A DNA stretch of 19,344 nucleotides, from the NCBI GenBank assembly GCA_004524595.1, contig SDOA01000078.1, positions 1 to 19,344 on the forward strand, given 5' to 3'. This stretch comes from Candidatus Thorarchaeota archaeon. GTDB taxonomy: Archaea > Asgardarchaeota > Thorarchaeia > Thorarchaeales > Thorarchaeaceae. Position numbers and translations under genes: made by a program. A model generated the notes under the pieces. That model did not search any database, had not been told where the DNA came from, and was given only the letters and a program-made list of their open reading frames with translations. Shown here in pieces: positions 1 to 7,081 of the stretch. The first letter of the stretch is position 1. Each line of letters begins with the position of its first letter.

Positions 1-2
1 AG

Positions 3-518
3 AAGAGAGAGATGATAGCTGCTTCAGAGAACTATCTAGGCGAGAAAGAAAAGCGACTTCTCTTCTGGCTTGATATGGTCTCAAAGGAACAAAAGAAGGC
101 GCTCGTAATGTGTCGTTTTGTTGAGGTGACCAAGTATCTCTCCGCGCTTACTGAACAACGAGGAATTAACTCTACCTTTGTTCATGGTGGGATGGATGGA
201 GTCACTCAATATAGCCACATTAAGTCTTTCAAAGAGGGAGATACGAGAGTACTCTTTGCGTCTGAGAGATTGATAGAGAAGGGAACGGACTTGCCAGAGG
301 CTGATGTTGGGTTTTACTATGGGACAACGGCATCTCTTGAACGGTACGAGCAGAGTCTAGGTAGAATAAGAAGTAATGTCAGCAACGTAAAAACACTCTA
401 TACCATAGCATACAACCAGACTGTCGAGGACGAGAAGTCACTGAAACGTGATACTATGTTCCTTGAGCTCTTAGGAAAGAAGATGGGATCTATCACCACA
501 ACAGCTTCAGAATACTAG
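3..518 (+). CDS. SF2 helicase, C-terminal domain (5'-truncated by window edge)
   Basis: This is the second RecA-like domain of a superfamily 2 helicase/ATPase. Visible motifs are the motif IV region (ALVMCRFVEV), motif V (RVLFASERLIEKGTDLPEAD) and motif VI (YEQSLGRIRSN, the Q..GR.R arginine-finger signature). The motif V/VI style and the short charged tail after it recall the XPB/Rad25-like branch, but that is a guess. The frame stays open upstream of the ATG at 12 to the first complete codon at 3, and the first RecA domain with Walker A and DExx box is absent. The gene therefore almost certainly begins outside the window, and the ATG at 12 is an internal methionine. The stop is TAG at 516-518, 9 bp from the convergent YhhN gene. 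Helicase C domain: high confidence. Specific role: unknown. Confidence 0.85.
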   Translation, partial: KREMIAASENYLGEKEKRLLFWLDMVSKEQKKALVMCRFVEVTKYLSALTEQRGINSTFVHGGMDGVTQYSHIKSFKEGDTRVLFASERLIEKGTDLPEADVGFYYGTTASLERYEQSLGRIRSNVSNVKTLYTIAYNQTVEDEKSLKRDTMFLELLGKKMGSITTTASEY

Positions 519-527
519 ACTAAACAA

Positions 528-1298
528 TCAACCAGTCTTTGCACCTTTTAGACCTAAGAGTGTAGAAGATTGAATTAGAAGTTGACCAAGACTGTAAGTC
601 ACTCCTACAAAGGCAGTACCAGCTAGGAAAGTACTGTCTTGAAAACTCTTGTAGGCAATCGCCCAGTCAGAGATGAAGAACAAGAGGAATCCCAAGATGA
701 TTGCCAATTTAAAAAAGATCGGATAATCATCAAACCATTTTGTCATGGCAAAAGCGAGAGCTGTGATTAAAAGAATACCATACCCCAGCGCTCCAAAACT
801 CATGATTTGTTCAGCTGGATTATAGACGGTCAATTGAAAGAGGATGATGATGACGATAATACTGATTACCCATACGATAAGATTGTTCGTTCTTATACCG
901 TGAGACCTGTCTCTGTCAATGAATAATGGAGAGCGATCTCTCAGTGCATATAGATAGAATACATGACCGATACCAAAGTACAGGATTCCATTAATCAGCG
1001 TAATATCAGTTGGAAAGAGAAGAACTCCTGGCATTGCAAGATCACCAACAAAGCCCAGAATCATGGCAAAAAAGAGAAGCAGGGAATAACGCCTCCAAGG
1101 CCCTATTCCTGTATCTTCAGGATTGATCTGGCAATATATCATGGTGACAGCTGAAAACATGACTAGTAATGCAGATGTTGATAGAAAGATTTCAAGCACT
1201 GATCCATCTGTCATAATCTGAATCATTACTAGAGCTAGAATTACTATCACAAGGATTAGTTGTAAGTAGACGAGTGTCCTATTTTGTGACTGTGACAT
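528..1298 (-). CDS. YhhN/TMEM86-family membrane protein (lysoplasmalogenase-like)
   Basis: An integral membrane protein of about 256 residues with roughly eight hydrophobic segments. It carries the conserved polar landmarks of the YhhN/TMEM86 family inside membrane segments: GFVGDLAM, FGIGHVFYLYA and FFISDWAIAYKSF. Characterised members (human TMEM86A/B, some bacterial YhhN) hydrolyse the vinyl-ether bond of lysoplasmalogens. The substrate in an archaeon is unknown, so only the family call is firm. The ORF can be extended to a TTG at 1307, but I chose the ATG at 1298 because an AGGA lies about 10 nt upstream of it and is too close to the TTG. It follows the GNAT gene on the same strand with a 66-bp gap and runs convergently into the helicase gene. 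Confidence 0.78.
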   Translation of the reverse strand: MSQSQNRTLVYLQLILVIVILALVMIQIMTDGSVLEIFLSTSALLVMFSAVTMIYCQINPEDTGIGPWRRYSLLLFFAMILGFVGDLAMPGVLLFPTDITLINGILYFGIGHVFYLYALRDRSPLFIDRDRSHGIRTNNLIVWVISIIVIIILFQLTVYNPAEQIMSFGALGYGILLITALAFAMTKWFDDYPIFFKLAIILGFLLFFISDWAIAYKSFQDSTFLAGTAFVGVTYSLGQLLIQSSTLLGLKGAKTG

Positions 1299-1364
1299 GT
1301 TCACCAAGTCCTTCCTATTCGTTAGACTCTGATGTGCATCCTCCTGTTTTAATCTACCTGAAAT

Positions 1365-2246
1365 TCATAAAACCAGCTCAAGTAGCGTCAGAGCCCAGTC
1401 TTCATCCTCATCAATCTTGACCCAGTCTAATGAGCTGAGTACATCAGTATAGCGCGTTTCGTAGGTAACAAAGATTGATGTACATTTCAATTCAGAAGCT
1501 TTGTGGATGTGGTGTGAGAGATGGTCGAGAAAACCTGTTGTATCTGCTGCGTATATCGTGAAGATCCACTGTGATCCAGATTTATCTTCACGCGCAAATC
1601 CTAGTGAGAAAGAGTTTGTTTCTTCTTCGTGCTTTTGAACCCAAAACTGTGCAATCGAGTTAATCTTCTTTAATCCATCAAGTGTGGCATCAATACCTTT
1701 CCAATCATAGATGATTGTATCATAAGGCAAGAGTTCAGCGGCAATTAGATCATCATACACATCATTCGCAGTGACCTCGAGCATTGGTCGTTGTGAGAAG
1801 TGCCATGAGATTTCAGCAGGATTATCTTGCCAATGAATTGCAAGGTCAAATTTTCGCGTCATCCCGACAGTCTCTCCAAGATGTAATGATGTTGCATTTC
1901 CTATAGCTGTAGTGTAACGGACACGGTTTACGGGGATGTTCTTTGCTACCTGAACAACATATTGGGTCAGGGCGACAGCAAGACCTTTACCTCTGTGATT
2001 GGGATGTACACGAAGAGCCTCCATCCATCCAGTTTGACCATCATCAATCACTCTCAGATTTGCTAGGGCTACGATATGACCATCGAACTCAATCCCAACT
2101 GGGTGGGAACTCTCATCTTTAAACCAGCTGTCAAAGAAAAAGGGTATATAATCATAACCATCCCATGTATGTCTAGCTATCTCCAAGACATCAGGTCTAT
2201 CTGATTCTCTAAGCAGTCGGATGTTAACCATAGTAATACCCAGCAT
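1365..2246 (-). CDS. GNAT acetyltransferase, histidine N-acetyltransferase (NAT16)-like
   Basis: The N-terminal half is a GNAT fold. There is an early strand (NIRLLRESD), a substrate-side segment HTWDGYDYIPFFFDSWF, the central strand pair around VALANLRVIDDGQTGWMEAL, and the acetyl-CoA pyrophosphate loop RVHPNHRGKGLAVAL (R-x-x-G-x-G/A type). The arrangement 'DGYDYIP...F', then 'IDDGQT...E.LRV.P..RGKG', followed by a second domain of about 150 residues, resembles vertebrate NAT16/histidine N-acetyltransferase, whose length is similar. Acetylation of histidine or another small amine is therefore a candidate activity, though the assignment rests on recalled similarity. The first ATG gives MLGITMVNIRLL; the ATG at 2231 (MVNIRLL) is an equally plausible start. 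It is divergent from the hypothetical gene at 2478. Confidence 0.72.
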   Translation of the reverse strand: MLGITMVNIRLLRESDRPDVLEIARHTWDGYDYIPFFFDSWFKDESSHPVGIEFDGHIVALANLRVIDDGQTGWMEALRVHPNHRGKGLAVALTQYVVQVAKNIPVNRVRYTTAIGNATSLHLGETVGMTRKFDLAIHWQDNPAEISWHFSQRPMLEVTANDVYDDLIAAELLPYDTIIYDWKGIDATLDGLKKINSIAQFWVQKHEEETNSFSLGFAREDKSGSQWIFTIYAADTTGFLDHLSHHIHKASELKCTSIFVTYETRYTDVLSSLDWVKIDEDEDWALTLLELVL

Positions 2247-2477
2247 GTTAGATGATTCAATTTCAGATTTGAACCAAGTGTTTGGTATCTTAAAAAAATC
2301 ACTGACTCAACCATTCTCAGCTCTCTCTAGGATTATAGTCCATTCAACAGTCCGAATGGATTTAGACATATCATTCATTAACCATCACAGATATCCTTCT
2401 AAACCAAGTGATGGAACGAATTCTCTATAGTAATATGAATCTAGAAGATTGAAGACATACAAACTCGAGGAAGAACC
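2247..2477. promoter_or_regulatory. divergent intergenic region, GNAT / hypothetical gene
   Basis: This 231-bp gap is the largest in the window and must hold both divergent promoters. On the minus strand a T-rich run followed by AAG (complement of about 2286-2300) could be the TATA element of the GNAT gene. On the plus strand TCTATAGTAATA (about 2422-2433), roughly 45-55 bp before the ATG at 2478, could serve the hypothetical gene. A 69-codon plus-strand ORF crossing the region has no protein-like character. No tRNA-like or strong hairpin structure was seen. Confidence 0.35.
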
Positions 2478-3086
2478 ATGCCAGCCCACAACAATGACCA
2501 CGTTTCAATGGCAGTATGGTGTCCATTGATTCCACCAGAGGAATTGGATAGATTCACTGAGTGGTCAGAAGATCTACGGAACATAAGTCAGGCATATGAA
2601 GATTGGTTATCTTCCATGAGGGGAAAGTCATTCGTTGGGACAGATATTGGAGTCTTACTAGATAGAATACGGATTCTCATGATTAACATAGGAATAGCGT
2701 GTGCTATGAACCGTGCTTTGGCAGAGAGTGTTCAGACAGTCATTTCAGAATATCTCAGGGTTCGAGCCCTTTCTATGATAGAGGCATTATCAGGCGATTC
2801 AAAGGAGAAGATAGCTGTGAAAGAAACACTCACAGCATTCTTTAGCGATTTGAGATTTACACGAGATATCTTTCCTGAGGAGGATGTCAAGGGGGTCATT
2901 CCTATAATGGTATCATTGTCCTCTGATTCATCGCATGGATTACTTGGTCGATTCCTTGGGTCAAAGTCAAAGAGGGCCAATGTAGACCAAGAGAAGACAC
3001 TCCAAGCCGCCCTCATTGAAGGCTCGAATATTCTGAAGAAACTCTACATGCGACTTCTAAGTCCAGACCCTTGGGGAACGTATTAA
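2478..3086 (+). CDS. hypothetical helical protein
   Basis: I do not recognise this 202-residue protein. It is soluble, with no signal peptide or membrane segment, and appears mostly alpha-helical, with long amphipathic stretches around residues 20-120 and a C-terminal helix (EKTLQAALIEGSNILKKLYM). A glycine/basic linker, GRFLGSKSKRAN, separates the two helical parts. No catalytic motif, zinc-ligand cluster or nucleotide-binding loop is visible. The start is well supported by GAGGAAG at 2467-2473 just upstream of the ATG. It stands alone on the plus strand, divergent from the GNAT gene across 231 bp and convergent with the phosphoesterase gene (17-bp gap). The good ribosome site and full-length frame argue that it is a real gene. 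Confidence 0.7.
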   Translation: MPAHNNDHVSMAVWCPLIPPEELDRFTEWSEDLRNISQAYEDWLSSMRGKSFVGTDIGVLLDRIRILMINIGIACAMNRALAESVQTVISEYLRVRALSMIEALSGDSKEKIAVKETLTAFFSDLRFTRDIFPEEDVKGVIPIMVSLSSDSSHGLLGRFLGSKSKRANVDQEKTLQAALIEGSNILKKLYMRLLSPDPWGTY

Positions 3087-3103
3087 TAGAATAGCTAACG
3101 GAA

Positions 3104-3682
3104 TTAGATGGACCTCTCGATTTTTGCCCCTGTTTTCTGATAGGACAATTCAGTTCTTTTAACGACGCGCCAATCAGTAAGATGAAGAACTACCTTTATT
3201 GAGGACTTTTTCACGAAGAGCTCGATGAAACTCGCATCTGTCCTACCACCCCAGCCGCCTGTTGCACCGGAAACAGTCCCAGGATTGAGAAACAGTCGAT
3301 CTCTGTGAAGAGTAATAGATGCCTGATGGGTATGACCATGGACTGCTACATCACCACCAATCTGTTGAAGAATCTCGCAGAGTTGTTCAATATTGCCACG
3401 GGGGCGTAGTTGTGTACCATGAATGAGGAGTATTTTGAGGTCATCAAGTTGTATCTCTTCATGAAAATTATATGAACTACCATAGTCCATGTTGCCTGTT
3501 ACTATGTAACTTTGTGGGAGAGGGGGAAGAGCCGCCCTCATATCAGCCTCCCGTACAAGGTCTCCCGTAATAAGAACCATATCATACTCTGTATCCTTGA
3601 TATGCTGATAGAAGGCTTCAGGAATCGAATCTCTTCGTGTAGGAATGTGTGCATCTCCAAAGACTAACACTTTGTATGTCAT
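3104..3682 (-). CDS. Vps29/MJ0936/YfcE-family metallophosphoesterase
   Basis: A 192-residue calcineurin-like phosphoesterase. Metal-site residues are D10 and H12 (GDAH), D41 (TGDL), N64 (TGNMD), H88 (IHG), and H117 and H119 (GHTH), followed by NPGT near residue 133. As I recall human Vps29, its equivalent positions are 8, 10, 39, 62, 86, 115 and 117, a constant offset of two. The flanking words (GD.HIP.R..S.P, IHG.Q..P.G, NPG...GA) also match Vps29. Unlike Vps29, which has Asn39 and Asp62, this protein keeps the Asp/Asn pair of active phosphatases such as MJ0936 and YfcE, so it is probably catalytic, perhaps on a phosphodiester. Its ATG overlaps the stop of the MutS-like gene by one base (TGATG), implying translational coupling. 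The physiological substrate is unknown. Confidence 0.85.
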   Translation of the reverse strand: MTYKVLVFGDAHIPTRRDSIPEAFYQHIKDTEYDMVLITGDLVREADMRAALPPLPQSYIVTGNMDYGSSYNFHEEIQLDDLKILLIHGTQLRPRGNIEQLCEILQQIGGDVAVHGHTHQASITLHRDRLFLNPGTVSGATGGWGGRTDASFIELFVKKSSIKVVLHLTDWRVVKRTELSYQKTGAKIERSI

Positions 3683-5967
3683 CAGTCTCGTATCCTGTTG
3701 AGATTCTCAAGAATCTTTTCATAGACTTCTCTCTTAGGACCTTTGGTGAGTTTAGACAAACGCTCAACTATTAGCTCAGGAGTGCTTCTCGCAAGATAGC
3801 CGAAACGAGGAGTTCTGTCTACGACTAGTTCTAGATTCTCATCGAGACCTCTTGCTTCAATTCCATCAATCCTGACTGGAACCTTTGTCGCCTCTTGTAT
3901 TTCTCGAGCGAGATGACTACAAATTACGGTGCAAGTCTTAGGGTCACTCTGTAGAACCTCAATCAGTCCAGCTATGACATTGGCAGCACTTCCAGGCTCG
4001 GTGATTGCCTCTACTTCGTCGAATAATGCAAGCTTTGATTTTTCAGAGACTACAATATCAGCAAATTGTTTTAGGGTGGTCTCAAATGCCCCAGCACTGA
4101 CCATACCACGACTCTTGTAGAAGAAATACAGTTCTTCAAAGACAGGGACGTGCGCTCTCTTGGCGGGAACAGGAAGTCCTGATTGTGCCATAGTTATGAC
4201 TTGAGCTAAGGTCTGGATGGTAGTAGTCTTACCACCGCTGTTGGCACCAGATAGGAGTGCACAATTCTCACCATTGGTCCCTTGTGGATTGAAGGGAGTC
4301 TTTCCGATTGCATAATCAATCGGTTGAACCTTCCCATGCTTGCCCTTGAGGTGACTCTCGAGCAGGAAGATGTTATTTGCACTCTCAACACCAACACCCG
4401 AGTAGTGAAGTGAGATGTCTGGAGTAGTGAGTTCGTAATCTCGAGAGAATAGTCCAACTGCCAAGAAGAGATCAAACTCTAACAGGGTCTGGACCGCCTC
4501 CAAGACTATGCCCTTCATCTTCTCAAGATCATTTGCGTATTTCTTTATGAGTTTGAATTGTCTGTCGGCAAAAATACGTCTGAGTTTGTCCTCCAAGTCA
4601 TTGATCTGTGCTGAGACCATCTTCGCTGGGAGAGATATCTCTTCACTGATGATGCCTGTGACCCAATCAGCCTCTCTCGCTGTAAGGCCGAGCATCTGAA
4701 CAAGCTTGTCCTCTGCTTCTTGAATAGTGTTTGTGAAGGTCTCTACAATTTCAGCAGGCAGCATGTTACGGAGTGCGCTTCCATCTGCTCCTTCCATGTC
4801 TGCAGACTGTAATATTGTTATAATCTGTTGTCCACCAAGGGTCACTTGACTCTTGGAGATTCGAGAAGTAATCTGTTCATTCAACCACGATTCGGTTTCT
4901 GCTGTTGCTGTGGGAAATACCTTTACAGCGTTTCTAAATCGGTCAATCTCAGGATCTATTCCCTGTGCAAGGTCACCGTTCTCATCAAGATTTTTGAGAA
5001 TATCACCAACTCGGTTCAATCCTTCAAAATCAAGGCTCTTTGTAAAGTTCTCTACAGACTCATTAGAAGGGAGGCTACTAAAGACCTGAGCTAGACTACA
5101 GGCAGCATCGATGACCTTGTAATTTCGAGCATAGAAGTTGACGGTGCTCTCAGGAAGCACATCATCAATGGACCAATCTTTCCCGAGCACTTCAACATTA
5201 TCAAGCATATCTATTGACTCATCAAACATACCAAGTGGAGAGATAAAGAGCACAAGATCATATCCCTGTGCATAATCAGCCGCGTTCTCACCCTCGGAAA
5301 TGACATATACAGGGCACCATTTATCAACACCTTCCTGAATAAGGGTATCAAACACTTTATCATCATTAGTGATGATGACTCGGCCTTCAATCCTGCGAGG
5401 CTTAGACCTGCGATAGAGTCCTCGAATCTGACTCAAGAGTCCTTTCAGTAGTTCACGCTGGTCATCTGAGAGGCCACTTGCCATATCAGAGGCGTTTGCA
5501 AAGTATTTTTGTCGTTCAAGAATGATATCCAGTTTATCAGGAGGAAGTGGAAAATAGAGAAACATCTTGTCTTTTGCATAAGTAGTGTTTGCATAACCCT
5601 GGATGATCTCAAGAATGTCTTCAAAGATCTTACGAATATCAGCACTTCGTAATAGCATGTTAGAGCTGACACCAAACTGATGTTCAAAAGCGCCTTTTAC
5701 AAGGTTCACAGCCTGTCTGGAACCAATCCCTGGTACAGCTGCGACAAGGTCAACACGTGAATCCTTGATAACTTTGAGAGCAATGGCTTCACTGCCAAAG
5801 TGGTCTAACAATGCTTTTCTGATCTTTTCTCCAACACCCGGGATATCTGAAAGACTCTCCATAGTCAAAACATGGTCACCTGAATCAAGGCTGTTATCTG
5901 TGGGTTGATTGACTTTTTCCTTAAAGGCTTGACTCTCTGACTCATTAAGAGATAATAACCGTGTCAT
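3682..5967 (-). CDS. MutS-related ATPase with N-terminal helix-hairpin-helix motifs
   Basis: A 761-residue protein. Two helix-hairpin-helix motifs lie near the N-terminus (IPGVGEKIRKALLDHFGS, about 42-59; VPGIGSRQAVNLVKGAF, about 78-94), which suggests DNA binding. The middle is a long helical region (about 200-520) resembling the MutS lever/clamp. The C-terminus is a MutS-type ABC ATPase: Walker A GANSGGKTT (about 574-582), a trans-acting loop region VSAGAFETTLKQ (about 624-635), Walker B LALFDE (about 647-652) and a switch histidine in CSHL (about 684-687). MutS I domains for mismatch recognition and a C-terminal Smr nuclease are not evident, so this is the archaeal MutS-like/MutS2-like group, not canonical MutS. 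The ATG has GGAG at the complement of 5977-5980. It is followed with a one-base overlap by the phosphoesterase. Its substrate (branched or recombining DNA) is inferred only. Confidence 0.82.
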   Translation of the reverse strand: MTRLLSLNESESQAFKEKVNQPTDNSLDSGDHVLTMESLSDIPGVGEKIRKALLDHFGSEAIALKVIKDSRVDLVAAVPGIGSRQAVNLVKGAFEHQFGVSSNMLLRSADIRKIFEDILEIIQGYANTTYAKDKMFLYFPLPPDKLDIILERQKYFANASDMASGLSDDQRELLKGLLSQIRGLYRRSKPRRIEGRVIITNDDKVFDTLIQEGVDKWCPVYVISEGENAADYAQGYDLVLFISPLGMFDESIDMLDNVEVLGKDWSIDDVLPESTVNFYARNYKVIDAACSLAQVFSSLPSNESVENFTKSLDFEGLNRVGDILKNLDENGDLAQGIDPEIDRFRNAVKVFPTATAETESWLNEQITSRISKSQVTLGGQQIITILQSADMEGADGSALRNMLPAEIVETFTNTIQEAEDKLVQMLGLTAREADWVTGIISEEISLPAKMVSAQINDLEDKLRRIFADRQFKLIKKYANDLEKMKGIVLEAVQTLLEFDLFLAVGLFSRDYELTTPDISLHYSGVGVESANNIFLLESHLKGKHGKVQPIDYAIGKTPFNPQGTNGENCALLSGANSGGKTTTIQTLAQVITMAQSGLPVPAKRAHVPVFEELYFFYKSRGMVSAGAFETTLKQFADIVVSEKSKLALFDEVEAITEPGSAANVIAGLIEVLQSDPKTCTVICSHLAREIQEATKVPVRIDGIEARGLDENLELVVDRTPRFGYLARSTPELIVERLSKLTKGPKREVYEKILENLNRIRD

Positions 5968-6040
5968 GGTATACTGCTCCTGTACTTATTATGATACAAG
6001 AGCATAGAAGTACTCCTACAATTTCATGGTTTAACTGAAA

Positions 6041-7024
6041 TTAGTAACCGCTATCAAGATTTACAACATTCAATGGAGGTTCACCATGGATGAATCTGTG
6101 TATGTTATCAGCAGCAAACTGAAAATATTCACGTTCTGTGTTCTCAGAATAACCAGCTCGATGAGGTGATACAACGACATTTTCCAGTTCCTGAAAAGGC
6201 AGGTCTGTAGGTGGGATCCCTCTTCCGCGCCATTTGGACGGATATCTCCACCAAACATCAATGCCTGCACCATAGATCTTGTTTTCTTGTAGAGCTTGAA
6301 AAAGCGCTCTCTCATCAATAATAGGACCGCGTGAAATATTTACAATGATAGAGGTTGGTTTCATCCAAGAGATAAATTCTTCATCAACAAGTCCTTTAGA
6401 TTCTGATGTTAGAGGAAGAGAGAGTATCACGAAATCAGCCTCTCTAACAAGTGGTTGAACATCTTCAATCCTTACAAATCTGTCAACAATTTTTGAGTGT
6501 CTAGATACACCACTTCGTGATGCAGCATAGAGTGTCATATTGAAAGCTCGTAACCGTTTCGCAATTTCAGAACCAATGTTGCCAAGACCAATTAGAAGAC
6601 AGGTCTTATGCCGAATTTCTATATTAGGACGTGGCCCACCAAAGGCATAGATCCAGTTCCCCTTTCTGAGTTCCTGATCGTTTGGAATAATGTTCTTTGC
6701 GACGGCAAAGAGAAGAGTGATTGCATATTCTGCCACCTCTTCGGCATTGATGTGAGAGTTGCAGAGGATAAGGTTGCCTCGTTCTTTGACTGCTATCAGG
6801 TCGATATTTTCTACACCGGCTGAAAAAGTCTGTATTAATTTCAATCTCGATGCAGCTTCGATGTATTCTCGTGAGGCTCTATTTGATGCAAGAATGTCAG
6901 CATCCCGTCCGACAGATAGCATCGACTCTAGTGTTCCATCAGTCAGGACTATCTCTGCAGTATTGCCTAGAACGTCCCGAATTATCTGAACATATTCATC
7001 ACTTGAAGAGACCATGACCTTCAA
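6041..7024 (-). CDS. D-isomer-specific 2-hydroxyacid dehydrogenase family protein
   Basis: This is an NAD(P)-dependent oxidoreductase of the formate/glycerate dehydrogenase superfamily. The Rossmann loop GLGNIG is at about 146-151, the substrate-binding arginine is in NISRGPIIDE (about 232), and the catalytic histidine is in SPHRAGYSE (about 288). The usual catalytic glutamate after the DVF segment (DVFxxEP) is replaced: here it reads IDVWWRYPSK, with tyrosine at the Glu position. Substrate specificity cannot be read. The longest ORF starts at a TTG at 7054, but I chose the TTG at 7024: GGAG (complement of 7034-7037) lies 9 nt upstream of it, and the protein then begins MKVMVSSSDEY, directly at the first beta strand. 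It lies 57 bp after proS and 73 bp before the MutS-like gene on the same strand. Confidence 0.85.
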   Translation of the reverse strand: MKVMVSSSDEYVQIIRDVLGNTAEIVLTDGTLESMLSVGRDADILASNRASREYIEAASRLKLIQTFSAGVENIDLIAVKERGNLILCNSHINAEEVAEYAITLLFAVAKNIIPNDQELRKGNWIYAFGGPRPNIEIRHKTCLLIGLGNIGSEIAKRLRAFNMTLYAASRSGVSRHSKIVDRFVRIEDVQPLVREADFVILSLPLTSESKGLVDEEFISWMKPTSIIVNISRGPIIDERALFQALQENKIYGAGIDVWWRYPSKWRGRGIPPTDLPFQELENVVVSPHRAGYSENTEREYFQFAADNIHRFIHGEPPLNVVNLDSGY

Positions 7025-7033
7025 TCTAAACAA

Positions 7034-7037
7034 CTCC
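7034..7037 (-). promoter_or_regulatory. ribosome binding site deciding a TTG start
   Basis: GGAG on the minus strand, 9 nt before the TTG at 7024. It lies inside the extended reading frame, so it argues against the upstream TTG at 7054 as the start of the dehydrogenase. Confidence 0.6.
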
Positions 7038-7081
7038 AAAGATAAAAACCACAAGAACTCTATTGAGCTCTTGGGTATGAT

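Noticed and set aside
12..14. ATG at 12 as a true start of the helicase-domain protein
   Set aside because: The frame is open to the window edge and a stand-alone second RecA domain is not expected; the upstream purine run resembles a ribosome site but lies in coding sequence.
2221..2430. 69-codon plus-strand ORF in the GNAT/hypothetical gap
   Set aside because: It overlaps the start of the GNAT gene, has no ribosome site, and its translation has no conserved or structured character; it is more likely promoter DNA.
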